The translations under genes and the position numbers were made by a program. From assembly GCA_001599935.1 (NCBI GenBank), contig BCIJ01000005.1:248001-312000 (forward strand): DNA of 64,000 nt, in the 5' to 3' direction. Source of the stretch: Holtermannia corniformis (taxonomy: Eukaryota > Basidiomycota > Tremellomycetes > Holtermanniales). The notes beneath the pieces were generated by a model. It searched no databases. It saw only the letters and a list, made by a program, of their open reading frames with translations, and was not told the DNA's origin. How positions within the stretch are numbered: position 1 is the stretch's first letter; every line of letters starts with the position of its first letter. Shown here one piece after another: positions 43,139-55,240 of this stretch.

Positions 43139-45090
43139 GCGACCGCACTTATAGTACTGTTAGGCAATGAACCGTATAAGCAAACGAGTCCCGACCCTTG
43201 TTGAGTTCGGATGGTGACGCATATCCATCACGGATTCCTTGCGGTATTACCGATCCCAGCTAGTCAATCACTTGCAAGTAGCCGAGTAGAAAGACCGGCG
43301 CCCACATACCGACGGCGTGCTCTACTCTCCGAAGAGCAACACGACGACGACGACGCTGAGTTCAGCCTTCCACAGTCACTAGAAGGTAACTTAGACTACC
43401 GAAGGACTCCGGGGCTGGAACTTCAACCTGTCACTGTTGGTACGCCCGTACACAATCGACTTCTATTCAGACGAAGTAACCCAAGCCGCGCATGTGCCTT
43501 CCTAGTATATCTGCAATGCAGACGGGCAAACTATACGGCATGCACATGGCCGTTCGAGCTCCCCAGTCCATATGAGCAGTTTAGGCTTGACTGCGCTCGC
43601 TGCCGCAGCGGACAGGTCGTAGAAGACCGACCAACTACATATCGATGTAATGTTTACCAGTTGTGGAGTCTACATGACTTGGCTCAGCACGATCTGGGGC
43701 GCTCAAGATGATCTCACACGAGGCGGCATTGCGGTGGACCTAATTGGCTGGGTCAAGAATCGCCTTCGTCCCAAAAGCGGTTTACCGATCATTTGACGTG
43801 AAGAAGCCACACGTTCGCGCTTGAGACTGCGCTGCGGAAATTAGGCCTCTTGACCCTGGTATACTTCGTTTGCCATCGTGAAAGACACGATCGAAGGGAC
43901 CTTCTCGCCTTCTGCATGTACTCGACGTCCCCGAGCCAGCTGGCTCGGTCTGTGTTTCCCGAAGAGATCTGCCCATCTCATGTGTTAGTAGACAAGATAA
44001 GAAGCGCACAAATGAGAAGCACGGTGAAGCATGCGGAAGGCCGTTGAGCGCCGCGAGATCGCGTTCTTCTTTGGGAAGCTGAGGTTCCAGAGAAGCAACC
44101 TTCAGGCCGGCGCTTAAGACGCTTAAATAGCTGAGCCGTGACCGTCTCAATCTGCAACATCGACAATCGTCAGTATGCCGCGCGAGCATCTGAAGCTCAA
44201 GAACCCCAATCCTTCGAGCGGCGTACCGTTTCAGCATGGGTTGCTGCTTGCCACAGAAGTCTGTATTGATAAAAACTCCTGAGAGACACTGCTCTGGTCC
44301 AATGTTTATTCGTCGGACGGAAAGCCCGATATTGCAGCCACCAACACCCTAAAAGACAGTTCAAATTGTACGATGATATGTAAGACCGCATTCAGACAGC
44401 AGAAGGCGGGAGAGGAAAGATGGGAGCCCGCGGCGTGTGAGGATACCAAGTGCTCGATTGAAACGCGCGACAGACAAGACGGGCTCACAACCCGGTGGGA
44501 TGTGTGATGAGCATGGCCCCTTCAACCCCATTCCATACGATTCCACCGCGTTCCAACCCTTCCAGATCTTTATCTTCGAGGCTTAGTCTGTCTAGCCACA
44601 CATGCACCTCCAATTATCTGCGCTTCGATTTAGTCGCATACGAGTTGTAATCATAGCGTGTCAGTGTCAAGTCCTGCGTTAGCATCGTGTGTCTGCCAGA
44701 GTGGGTGCGCGGGAGCACCGCGGCACAAGGAGCTATTGACACTATTATGTTGTTGGCACGAGATTAGCAGTACATTTCGTGTCCAATTCGTTCGCGGCAA
44801 CCTCACGACAGTCACAATGGTACTATCACGACGCAGGAGCAACTCTGTGGTACCGGTACACTGCTAAAGTCATATCAGCCGCTTCGCATCCTCAAAGTCT
44901 TGACAGAGTCCACGGTGCAGGGTGCCACGGCGATCCGTGCCTGATTCGACCTCCACGTTTGGCGACGATGAGCAGAGAATAGCTTGATGACGCTGGGGGT
45001 GCACTCTGGGCGTGTTTGACAGACTGAGAGCGGCGTTGCAGTATTTGACTACCTCTTCCTCACCGTTTACATCCAACAACTGCAGCAGAC
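43139..45090. other. AT-richer region without a supported gene
   Basis: 1.95 kb visibly richer in A and T than the neighbouring genes, with only short broken frames. One frame at about 43211-43711 (+) is open for 166 codons but has no domain. Short stretches such as GVYMTWLSTIWGAQDD (near 43670) look protein-like but cannot be joined into a gene. It may hold decayed gene remains. Confidence 0.4.
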
Positions 45091-47503
45091 ATGTCCCTCG
45101 CCAAGCACATCGACATTGACGAGCTCCTCCGCAAGGCGGCCGACCACCCGGTGCACAAGCACACGGCGAAAAAGCACTCGTACAACATTGCGTACCAGAA
45201 CCGGTTTGTTCGGTGTCCAGGTGGGCGGGAGTCACGCTGATTTCCAACCAGATACCAGGCTGGTGATACGCCCAAGTATACCATCCCAGAGAGTGGTTTG
45301 GATGGCCGTGCGACATACCAGATTCTGCATGATGAGCTTGACCTGTGAGTGTCGCGACAGGGTGGGCGGCACAGCTGATTGGAATGATAGCGATGGTGTG
45401 CCAGCGTTAAACTTGGCAAGCTTCGTCAACACCTGGGCATCCGATGAGGCGTTGAGGCTATCGATGGAGAATATCAACAAGGTCTGTGCTTTGTGCAGCC
45501 ACGTCCTCGCCTGAAAATCTGCCCGTACTGACTGCGCGCACAGAACATCGTGGATGGTGATGAATATCCCGCGTCAAAGGCAATCCACGAGCGATGTGTC
45601 GTACGTACCTGCATGACTCTCGGTCCATCATGCTGAACGAGTACATACAGAATATGCTCGCCAACTTGTGGCACGCCGAGACTGCCCAGAACGCCATCGG
45701 CACCGGTACCACCGGTTCATCCGAAGCCATCATGCTTGGCGGTCTTGCTATGAAGCGTCGCTGGCAAGAACGCTGCATGAAAGAGGGTCGCAGCTTCAAG
45801 GAACCGGGTCCCAATGTCGTCATGGGCGCGCATGCGCAGGTCGCGTTGGAGAAGATGGCAAGGTTTGTAGTCTTCAGGCTTAAGTGACAACCTAATACGC
45901 CATGTAGATATCAAGACATCGACTGCCGCTTGGTGCCCGTCACGGCCGAGGTGAGTTCCAGAGGTAACTGATCGAACGGCTCACTGAACATGGGGCCAGA
46001 GCAACTACGTGATGGACCCCAAAGAGGCCATTAAGCAGGTTGACGAGAACACGTACGTGTGCGCATATCACTTGGAGTCATTCATTGACAGAGTCGCCGC
46101 AGGATTGGTGTCTTTGGTAAATCCACACGGCAGCTTGACACAGGCGAGATGATTGACCTCAAGTCCAGTCATCCTCGGTTCGACTTACACTGGTAACTTC
46201 GAGCTCGTCACCGAGATGGCCAAGGAGCTGGACGAGTACGAGGCTCGCACTGGTATCTCGGTACCTATCCACGTCGACGCCGCTTCGGGCGGATTCGTCG
46301 CGCCATTCGGTCAGTATCGAGCTTCGAGTACCTGCTTCTTGAGAGACGACAACTCTCGTCAATGCCGTGTTGCTGACGCCCCTGCCAGCTTACCCCGAGT
46401 TCGTGTGGGACTTCAAGATCCCGAGGGTGCACAGCATCAATGCCAGTGGGCACAAGTCAGTTTGGGAGGTTCATTTGCCAAGATGGAGCTGAACCTCTGC
46501 AGGTACGGCAACGCCGCTGTTGGTTGCGGTTGGATCGTCTGGAGAGGCCGCGAGTATCTCCCGAAGCACTTGATCTTTGAGCTTCACTACCTTGGCGCAG
46601 TAAGCAGGTCCTGAGACTAATCTCGCACGCTGATAGACGTAGACGGACGAGTCGTTTGGCATCAACTTTTCGAGACCATTCCACCCCATCTTGAGCCAGA
46701 TGTTCAACTGTAAGCGGTCTGGCCGTTTGTACACCACAAAGACTGATGAGTTTTAGTCATCAACCTAGGGTTTGAAGGCTACCGCTCGTGAGTCACTGTC
46801 GATTTCCCCGATTAACATTTTGCTGATCATCGTGTAGCCTCGCCCAAACCAACTTACATAACGCGCGGGTTCTCTCTCGTGCGCTCGAGGGCATGGGCTA
46901 CTACAAGGTCTTGTCGAACATCCACCGTCCCAAGTCACACAATGCCATTGCAAACCTGGCGCAAGGAAAGAAGCCCTACGACGAGACCGACGCCGAGTAC
47001 TATCAAGAAGGCTTGCCCGTCGTCACGTTCTGCTTTACCGATGAGTTCAGGAAGCAGTACCCGCACGTCAAGCAGATGTGGATGCAGACTCAGTTGCGCA
47101 CCATCGGCTGGATCGTCCCGAAGTGGGTGCCGTGCTTGTACGGACCAAGGATGCTGATGAGATCAGCTACGCATTGCCGCCCAGCTGTGAGAAGACGGAC
47201 ATTCTGCGTGTCGTTGTGCGCGAGAGTCTCGGTGGCGATCTCATCTCCAAGCTGGTCACTGACATTCTGGCCTGGTCAGTTGATAAGAACCTTGCGCTCG
47301 AACCCGACTGAGAGAACCTAGTACCGAGACGCTGATCAGCGACTCTGGACCCTCGTACTCCATGTCGGTCGCTACAAAAGACGCCGAGGCCGACAAGGAG
47401 AAGAATACAGATGGTTCGGTAAGCATGCTAGCGCTGTCATCACATCACATACACTGACAGCGCTCGACAGACCAAGCAGTTCACTTACTCCAAGCCATGC
47501 TGA
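45091..47503 (+). CDS. GAD1: glutamate decarboxylase
   Basis: PLP enzyme making GABA from glutamate in the cytosol, entry step of the GABA shunt. The N-terminus MSLAKHIDIDELLRKAADHP is followed by NLASFVNTWASDEALRLSME, then YLHDSRSIMLNEYIQNMLAN and GTGTTGSSEAIMLGGLAMKR. The substrate/PLP block is HVDAASGGFVAPF, and the Schiff-base lysine lies in SINASGHKYG, spliced to NAAVGCGWIVWR. The C-terminal exons give LQTSPSYS-like tail residues after LRVVVRESLGGDLISKLVTD; the last intron ends before TKQFTYSKPC and the stop at 47503. About a dozen short introns. A frame that seems to end at 47311 is intron read-through. Confidence 0.92.
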
Positions 47504-47603
47504 AGAATCATGCCAAAGCCAGAAGTTGCACAAAGTTACGCGGCAGTCAGAGATCGATGCACGAAGTCAGATGTGTTATCTTCGTATATCCATGATGTTA
47601 AGG

Positions 47604-49392
47604 CTACTTGACATTACAAGATCTGATGCACGGGGTATCGGGGGTTTGTGTCGTCAATCCGTTCGGACTGTGGAGTGTCGAGTTCGTGACGCCTACCAAG
47701 GAGTCGTCCGCTTCCTCTCGTACTATGCTGGGTCGCCCCTGACCCCATCGCGCGGCGACCGACGATACAGGGGATCCTTGCTCTCTAGCCAACAGCTCTG
47801 AGAAGCTCAGCCTTTCGGATTCAGGGTCGACGTCGACAGCAACATCGACGTCGACGCGAACGGCGAGGTGTTGAGACGATTCGCTCTTATTGCCGCGGCT
47901 CGCCTTGAACTCGTACGATTCAAGCGTACTGTTCCTTCTTGAAGATCGCCGTCTCCAAAGCTTGGAGATGGCGGGGCTGCGTGACGCATGGCAGCCACAC
48001 TGAGCGCAGGGGATCTGGATGGGTGAGAGAACGGGCAAAGGTGAGGCCTTTTGACTGGCGGGCGATTTGCTGGATCCGAAGCCGAGCTCAAGGCCGCCTG
48101 AACGCGCTTGATGAGCTTCGTGCGCTTCGCGAGGGTGCGTGAGCAGCGCGATCACGGTGACAGAGTACAGCTTTGAGAGGAAGATTGGCGCAAAGTTGGG
48201 CCAGCCGCTGGTACTGTACTAGTGTCAGCCGTGCGGCAACCGCTTTCGCTCCAGACTCTACGTACGTGCTCAGGAAGAGAATCAATGCAGAGACCTGCAG
48301 GGACGTGACGAGCAGACCGTTCTGGACGACGAGTCGGACAAGGGTGCTCAGCACTTGGTTTGTTCCGGTGAAACCTGTCTGTGAATGCATCAGATCGAGT
48401 GCCCCGCGTGAGCCAGGCGTCCGCACTTTGGCACTCTGCAGCTCGAATGTGATGATCAGGGTCAGGAGCACGTCAAGGGCCTGATCATGTGTGAGCCGAG
48501 GCACGCTCAACATCTATGCACTTACTGTAGAACTTGATAGCCATAGAACCCCCAAGTTGATAAACGTCTCATCCCCGGTACCTCGCGGTCCTGCCCGCGC
48601 GCTGCTCATCTCAGCTCTCCAATTTGACCTCCGACCTGATCACGCACTAGCTAGCAATCATCCGCAGCCGTATCGCGACCCCAAGTCCACTCGCAAAGCT
48701 CAACAAGACGCCGGCAGCTAACAGAACACCAAGCACTGTGACACCCAACACGCGATGCCGGGTTTGCAGCCCGGATCGCATCGCGTTTGCAAACTTGACG
48801 CAGCGGTATGCGAGGAACGATTGAGCGATAAAGGTGATGATGACGTTGAGGACCGGTGAGAGCGTGTCTTCGATGCGCAAGGTGATGTTGAGAAACTAGG
48901 GCACGTTAGCCGCCGCTTGAGAGGAGGATCGGAGACTCACATAAGCAAGGTTACCGGCATGAGTGACCCAGATCTTGATCAGACGTGATGCGTCGGAACC
49001 ACTTTGTATCACGTTGAGCACGACAAGACCCTAGGATCGTCAGCGGGCGCTTGATCGCGCGCCGAAGACGTACCAGGACCAACAGGCGGAGCTCTTTGCG
49101 ATCATTGGGGTACCGCCGAAAGTAGTCGATCGACTGCACAGGTCAGTAAGCCGTCTACACCTCAAAGTGACGGACTTGGTGCTATACGCGATCAGCCTCG
49201 GCAGAAGACCGCTCCCGAAGTACTCACTGCCAGCACGCCCATGCCGAACAGCGAGAGCTCTATTCCAATAACAATAGGTCCATACTGTGCAGTCAGCGCC
49301 AACAGACATGTTGTGTCCTAGCTCCTCCTCACCATCTCAAAGCTCGTAGGTATCTTGACAGTCGCCACCATGCTGCCCGTGCCACTCGACAT
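47604..49392 (-). CDS. DUF6534-like seven-helix membrane protein
   Basis: Belongs to a large basidiomycete family of uncharacterised multipass proteins. The N-terminus MSSGTGSMVATVKIPTSFEM is spliced to YGPIVIGIELSLFGMGVLA, then SIDYFRRYPNDRKELRLLV, a helix pair including VLNVIITFIAQSFLAYRC, then VLGVTVLGVLLAAGVLLSF, ALDVLLTLIITFELQSAK and LVTSLQVSALILFLSTY. The next exon, YSTSGWPNFAPIFLSKLY, completes the last helix. The C-terminal tail is polar and may read through to 47604; an alternative frame in the same place ends at 47807, so the tail is uncertain. Function unknown; the topology recalls receptors, but that is not evidence of one. Confidence 0.72.
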
Positions 49393-50063
49393 GTTGACGG
49401 CCACTCTCTTGCACCGAGTGTCGCCAACCCATCCACATGTTGATCAACGGCTTTCCATCTGGCCGGGCAGCGGAAGCATCAGTATTGACACCGGCACTAT
49501 GGAGTAAGTGGTTGCGCACTCTCTATGGTGGCGCACACGCATGGGGATAAAGTGATTGATTGTTCCGAACTGAGACTATAATGTCCGGCGACTGCGCAAG
49601 GGCCAGGCGCTCATAGCTTCCATGTCCTGTCAGTATGCGCTTTTACTACCTGCCGATCTGCGGCAAAGGCCTGTAGTGGTGCTGGTCAAGGGCATGCGAG
49701 CGATGTCAATAGTCTATTGGAGATGAGTGTGCATAGCACCAAGAACATGACGGGTCATGCACGACGGATTGCTCTTCGTAAGACTGCGCCTCGTACAGAA
49801 TGCAAGACAGATCATCGACGTTCTAGACGCGGCTCCCAGTCTTGGATCAGCCCCTGCCGCGCACAGATTCAACGTACGACGCGCGACATTCCCAGTTTCT
49901 GGTCCCGTACGCCGAAAACCCAAAGTCGGTTGCTAAACCCCCTCTGTAAATCGCCGCGGCAATTTCGTTCGAAACCCTGCGAGTGCCCCCCTCCGCTCGC
50001 TGGGCGTTTTCACCAAGTCGGTCGGTGTCGACGAGGGCACTCATCAAGCACGTATAGTTCAAG
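49393..50063. other. intergenic region upstream of eL29
   Basis: 671 bases between the divergent starts of the DUF6534 protein and ribosomal protein eL29. No supported gene. Presumably it holds the eL29 promoter. Confidence 0.4.
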
Positions 50064-50656
50064 ATGGCCAAGTCAAAGAACCACACCAACCACAACCAGG
50101 TCCGTCATGCTTGCTGCTGTGCGAAATCCCGGGAGAAATGCTGACGATTTGCGTAGAACAAGAAGGGTCAGTTGGAACGCTGCTAAGAGGCGCTGGGTTC
50201 GGATGGGATGCTGACGGATCGCTCTCGATTACTTTGGCCTACACCCCGGCATCATACTGTCACTGTCGTGTCTATCCATGCCGCCAATCACTCGATGTGC
50301 ACTCCGCTATTCCTCTTCGACTTGCAATTCACAGCCCACCGCAACGGCATCGCCAAGCCCAAGTCGGCCAAGTACCCGTCGCTCAAGGGTGTTGACCCCA
50401 AGGTGCGTCTGCTACTGGGGTCGGATGTGGAATTCTCCCCATCCCGCTGCTGGACGCTTCGTGTACGCAGTTCTGTGCTGACCAGCTGCCTTGCCTTCCC
50501 CTCCTCTGCGTCACTCAATTCTGATTTCGCTGCCTATTGCACCCACGTACCTCTGTCGACATCATCACTGCGCCCAACCCACAGTTCCGCCGCAACGCCC
50601 GCTTCGCCGCCCTCGGCACGCAAAAGGCCGTCGCTGCCGCCCGTGCGTCTGCTTAG
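50064..50656 (+). CDS. RPL29: 60S ribosomal protein eL29
   Basis: Small basic protein of the large ribosomal subunit. Spliced product of 61 residues: MAKSKNHTNHNQNKKAHRNG, followed by IAKPKSAKYPSLKGVDPK and FRRNARFAALGTQKAVAAAR. Exons are 50064-50099, 50157-50166 (only 10 nt), 50335-50402 and 50585-50656. The three introns are 57, 168 and 182 nt; the last two are three to four times longer than the usual intron in this window. No clear C/D or H/ACA snoRNA boxes were seen in them. Every junction keeps the frame and matches the family sequence. Confidence 0.93.
50157..50166 (+). other. RPL29: 10-nt micro-exon of eL29
   Basis: AACAAGAAGG between a 57-nt and a 168-nt intron. It encodes NKK plus one base, completing HNQNKKAHRNG. 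Without it the conserved eL29 sequence is broken. Confidence 0.85.
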
Positions 50657-51068
50657 ATTGTGATGCATGGCTAGCACGACGACTTGTACGATGGTGTAAC
50701 AGATGCAGGATCTTGGACACATCAGGCGGGTTGTGGTATCGCGTCGCACGCCGCAAGCTTTGGTGCTACCCTGAGACTGTCTCGTACAAGACTGTTGATC
50801 GGCCGACACGAACTTGTCGATTGCGATAGCCTGGTGGCTGCTGTCATCTGCCTGTGTGCTCCCTTCCCATCCCGTTGAAGACTGCTGCAGTCTTACGGTC
50901 GGTTGAGAGATGACCCATGGATGCTAGCACTATTCTAGCAACCGTAAGCTCCGCGCGGCAGCCACGTTACGTCCCCGCGCGCAACCGACCGCCGTCCACC
51001 GCTTCATCCACGCAGCTACATACCGTCGCCAACCTGAGCATACACGACTCACCAGCTGCACAGCCAGT
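50657..51068. other. intergenic region, eL29 to EMP70
   Basis: 412 bases between two co-directional genes. It includes the eL29 3' region and the EMP70 promoter. Nothing specific seen. Confidence 0.4.
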
Positions 51069-53981
51069 ATGCTGCAAAAGGCGGCCTTGTTAGCTGTCAG
51101 TGCCGCGGCGCTGCTAGCCAGCCCGACAACGGCCTTCTACCTACCTGGCGTAAGTTGCTGCGGACGGTAGCTCGGGTCATGCCGCTGACCGTGTGAGGGT
51201 AGACGGCACCAAGAGACTATGCACCTGGAGAGAAGATTGACGTCTTTGTATGTCTGCTTATCGATCAGGCATCTATCGGCGCTCATTCGTCTGGCGATAG
51301 GTGAACACTTTGACGCCAATGCTCAATTCAAAGTTGGTGAGTACTGCGAATGTAGTACTTCGAGTGACTGGGCTAATGCCATTCAGAAATCACTGATAAG
51401 TCGTATGTCGGCAGCTGCTAGATCATTTTCATGCATGACTGACGGAGATATCCTTGACAGATGACTACTACGATTGCAAGTCTACCGTTGGCCCGTGAGC
51501 TATCTGCGTACTAACACCACTGTTAGCTCGCTTCCATTTCTGCGAGCCAGAGGGAGGCCCCCAAAAGCAGCCCGAGTCCCTTGGCTCGATCCTGTTTGGC
51601 GACCGCATCCTCAATTCGCCATACGAGGTGAACATGATGGAGAAGTCAGTAGCACTCCCCTGCCGTCTGAAGCGCTGTTGACGTCCACAGCACGACATGT
51701 CAACTGCTCTGCAGATCCTCAGTCCCAAAGGATGATGCCGTCTTTATCAACGATGTGGGTCGCAGCTACAAAGGTGTGACCGACGAGCTGCTGATGAGTA
51801 TCGTAGCGCATCCGGGAGGACTATGGCCTCAACTTTATCATCGATGGCCTGCCGTCTTCGGAGATGAAGAAGGATTCGAAGACTGGCGAGATCTTTTTGG
51901 ATGCGCAAGGCTTCAATCTGTATGCTGGCTACTGTCCCTGCCCTGGTGCCACAACTCATGTATCAATAGCGGAGACGATGAGACGTACCCCCAAACGCCG
52001 GCCATCAATAACCACTACGGTCCGCTCGCTGACAAGCTATTGGGGCCTTGCTGACAGCCGGTAGACATCTACATCCAATATCACGCCAAGGAGAATGGCA
52101 AGTACCGCGTCGTAGGCGTCATGGTTTACCCTCGCACGTGAGTCATCCACCTCTCTTTGGTGCAATCTCTGACGTTACCTGTAGAACGGACTCGCTTGTG
52201 TCTGGGTCAAACTCACCGAACTGCTTTGCAGAGAGCCCGATGCACCTGAGCGAGACGCAGGGTAACGAGCTGTACTACACGTATAGCGTGTCTTTCTTGG
52301 TGCGTGCTGTCAATGAACTAACCCCAGTTAGATGCTGACAGACCATAGCCATCAGACATCCCCTGGGGTCTGCGCTGGGACATGTACTTGTGAGTCGTCG
52401 CGGTGTCTTCAGCGATGCAGCAGGTACTAATATCCACAGGCATGTGTTTGACCCCAAGATCCACTGGTTCTCGTTGATCAACTCGCTCGTGATTGCAACC
52501 TTCCTTGTCATCAGTACGTATCGTCGAAGCCTCCATCGCACCCCTGACGCGGATCGACAGTGGTCAGCATGATCCTTCTGCGAACGATCACCAAGGACAT
52601 TCACCGCTACAATGCGATCGACCTCAGCGAGGACGTACAGGAAGACTATGGATGGAAGCTTGTGCACGGCGAGGTGTTCCGCTCACCGCCTCGGCCGATG
52701 GTCTTGTCGGTCTTTGTCGGCAACGGCGCTCACCTCGTTTGTATGGCCACGGTGACGCTAGGTTCGTGCAGGCGTATGTGCCTTGTGGATCGTATACTGA
52801 CGACGTGACAGTGTTCGCGCTCCTCGGCTTCCTATCGCCGTCCAACCGCGGCGCCCTGGCGACCGTTCTGCTCATCTTCTGGACGCTGTTTGGCGGCGTG
52901 TCAGGCTATATCTCGAGCAGGACATATATCTCGCTCGGAGGCGATCAATGGAAGCCCAACCTTGTACTCACCGCAACACTCTTCCCAGTGTAAGTGTCCG
53001 GTTCCCTCACTCTGCACATGCTCAATTTGATCACATAGCGTCATCTTCACGACCATTGGCCTGTTGAACCTCTTCTTGATCTCTGCCAACTCGTCTGGCG
53101 CCGTTCCATTCGGCACCATCTTGGCCATCCTCTTGCTTTGGTTCTTGATCTCGGTCCCGCTGTCGGTTGCCGGCTACTTTTATGGCATGAAGCACGGTGT
53201 ACGTTGTCTGTCACCACTCACTGCCTACTGACGCAGACCAGGGCTTCTCGCACCCAGTCCGGGTCAACTCGATCCCTCGCCAGATCCCACCAGCACCGTG
53301 GTATCTTCAGCCCGTGGTACGTGTACTGATCTGCGCCTCGTGTGGTACTGACGCGGATCAGCCCGCAGCCATCCTCGGTGGGATCCTACCGTTTGGCGCT
53401 GCGTTTGTCGAGCTCTACTTTGTCCTGGCTAGCCTGTTCGGCAACCGTGCCTAGTGAGTATGACTGTGACTTTGGCCGTTGTTCTGATGAATCTAGCTAT
53501 GCCTTTGGCTTCCTCTTCCTGACTTTTGTCGTCGTCGGTCTCACAACGGCAGCAGTCACCATTCTCGGTACCTGTGAGTCAAACCAACCCTTGACCCCTC
53601 TCAGACGCCACGATCAGCTGACATTACCAGACTTTATCCTCTGCGCTGAAGAGTACCGATGGCACTGGCGTGCGTTCCTGATTGGCGGCGGTAGCGCCTT
53701 TTGGGTGTTCGTCTATGGTATCTGGTATTGGGCTTCGCGGCTGTCGCTGGATAGCTTCACCTCGGTCGTTCTGTACTTTGGCTACCTGTAAGTCGTCTCC
53801 TCGTTGGACACGTAAACTGACCTACATGACAGCTTCCTCTTCTCCATACTGGTCTTCCTGGTGACCGGCTCGATCGGCTACGGTCCGTTTGTAACCCCGT
53901 TGCTCACTCGCAAGCTAACACCCAGCAGTCTCGACCTACTTTGCAATCCGCAGACTGTACAGCAGCATCCGGGTGGACTGA
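51069..53981 (+). CDS. transmembrane 9 superfamily (EMP70/TM9SF) protein
   Basis: Nonaspanin of the Golgi/endosomal system, implicated in membrane-protein sorting and metal homeostasis. The signal peptide MLQKAALLAVSAAALLASPT leads into the lumenal domain: YLPGTAPRDYAPGEKIDVF, then SYDYYDSRFHFCEPEGGP and SLGSILFGDRILNSPYEV. Nine membrane segments start at HWFSLINSLVIATFLVIMV. The cytosolic loop DYGWKLVHGEVFRSPPRP and GKHGGFSHPVRVNSIPRQIP-type region are family hallmarks. The protein ends in RRLYSSIRVD, matching the conserved KxD/E-type tail signal. Over a dozen short introns were needed. Converges on the glutathione peroxidase gene with 69 bases between stops. Confidence 0.92.
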
Positions 53982-54050
53982 TCGCGACAAGAGACGAGCA
54001 TAGAAGAGCTCGCGTGATGCAAAACGTACATAGTCTAGGCTACATCTATC

Positions 54051-54901
54051 TCACTTGAGCAGCTTTTCGATCTCGGCTGCGAGCGCTTCGGGCTTGACTG
54101 TGCCAATGCGTCAGAGTCGTCTTGACGGTACAGAGCGAACACACCGTTTGAGCCAAAGCGACCGACGACCTGGCCTTGCTGGTTGACGAGGAATTTGGTA
54201 AAGTTCCACTTTGTCGCTGATCAGCCGTGTCGACCGCACAAGGACCGGCACATACCTTGATTGCCGTCGTGCCAGCGATGCCTTCTGCGTTGGGCGCCTT
54301 TTGCGCCTTGAGCCAGGCAAACACTTGATTCATGTTTGGGCCGTTGACGTCCGACTTTGCCATGAGCGGAAACGAGACACCGTGGTTGAGCTATGTACAT
54401 AATCGAGCCTGGATCAGCACGTCGATAACCGTCGTCGGATCCAAGCGCACGGTACAAAACTCTGCAATGTCCTCATCCGACTTGAGCTCCTGCGACGCGA
54501 ATTGACCGCAGGGGAAGCCGAGGACCTCGAGCTTGTCGTGTGGGTACGTGTCGTAGAGTTTTTGCAGGCCCGTGTACTGCCCGGCGTCAGCTTTGGCTTC
54601 GTTCGGTGCGGTGCTACAGAAACACACTTGAGGGGTGTAGCCGCTAGTCATTGTCAGCGTGCCAGCGCTCGCACTTGGAGAGACTCACCACTTGCTCGCA
54701 GTGTTCACAATCAGCACGACCTTGCCTCTCAACCCGCTCTACGGTGCTTGACGTCAGCGCTGATCCCCCTGCATGGACTTTTATACGCACAAAGTCATAT
54801 TCAGTCTTGCCCTTGGTCGCCTTGAGGTCGTAGAAAGACTTGTCCCTGAGCTCGGCCGGCAGCGTCTCGTACCCGACTTTGGCGAGGAGCGAACCAAACA
54901 T
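54051..54901 (-). CDS. glutathione peroxidase-type thiol peroxidase
   Basis: Reduces peroxides with thioredoxin or glutathione. The start MFGSLLAKVGYETLPAELRD is followed by FYDLKATKGKTEYDFV, then GLRGKVVLIVNTASKCGYTP with a cysteine (not selenocysteine) as the peroxidatic residue. Next are LEVLGFPCGQFASQE, VNGPNMNQVFAWLKAQK and WNFTKFLVNQQGQVVGRFG. The final 47-nt intron joins SN to VKPEALAAEIEKLLK and the stop at 54051; without it the tail reads as an unrelated Ser-rich sequence. The extended N-terminus before the catalytic domain (about 30 residues) may be a targeting leader. Confidence 0.9.
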
Positions 54902-55240
54902 GACGTTTTGGATTGGGGCAGAGCGTGGGTGATGGATACGCAGGTGTGTAGGCGAACAGGAGCGAATGTGAAGAGTTCTGATAGCGGTCTGGGATGGTCG
55001 CATCAGTCAGCGCGACCGGTTATGGTGCGCAACGGTTGCCACTGGCCCGGCGCCAGAGCAGAGGCACGCCGATCGCCGGCGCCGGAGTCAGTCGCCGTAC
55101 ATGTGTCAATCACCGCGCAGCGCATTGTCAGCAAGCATTACATCATCCTTCTACACCTCCAGCACTCGTCCGGACAACGCCCAATCATTAACCTATGTGA
55201 TCCCACTACACCTCAGATTGCGCGCCCTGTACCGTCAGCG
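54902..55240. other. intergenic region, nothing supported
   Basis: 339 bases holding the peroxidase promoter and the 3' side of the Lsb5-like gene, both on the minus strand. Confidence 0.4.

Noticed and set aside
43211..43711. 166-codon plus-strand frame as a gene
   Set aside because: No domain, poor start context, and other frames in the same stretch look equally or more protein-like.
45116..45514. Alternative frame at the glutamate decarboxylase start
   Set aside because: Out of frame with the conserved decarboxylase exons; explained by intron read-through.
50565..50829. Minus-strand and plus-strand frames over the last eL29 exon
   Set aside because: Conserved eL29 C-terminus fixes the real frame; others are shadows.
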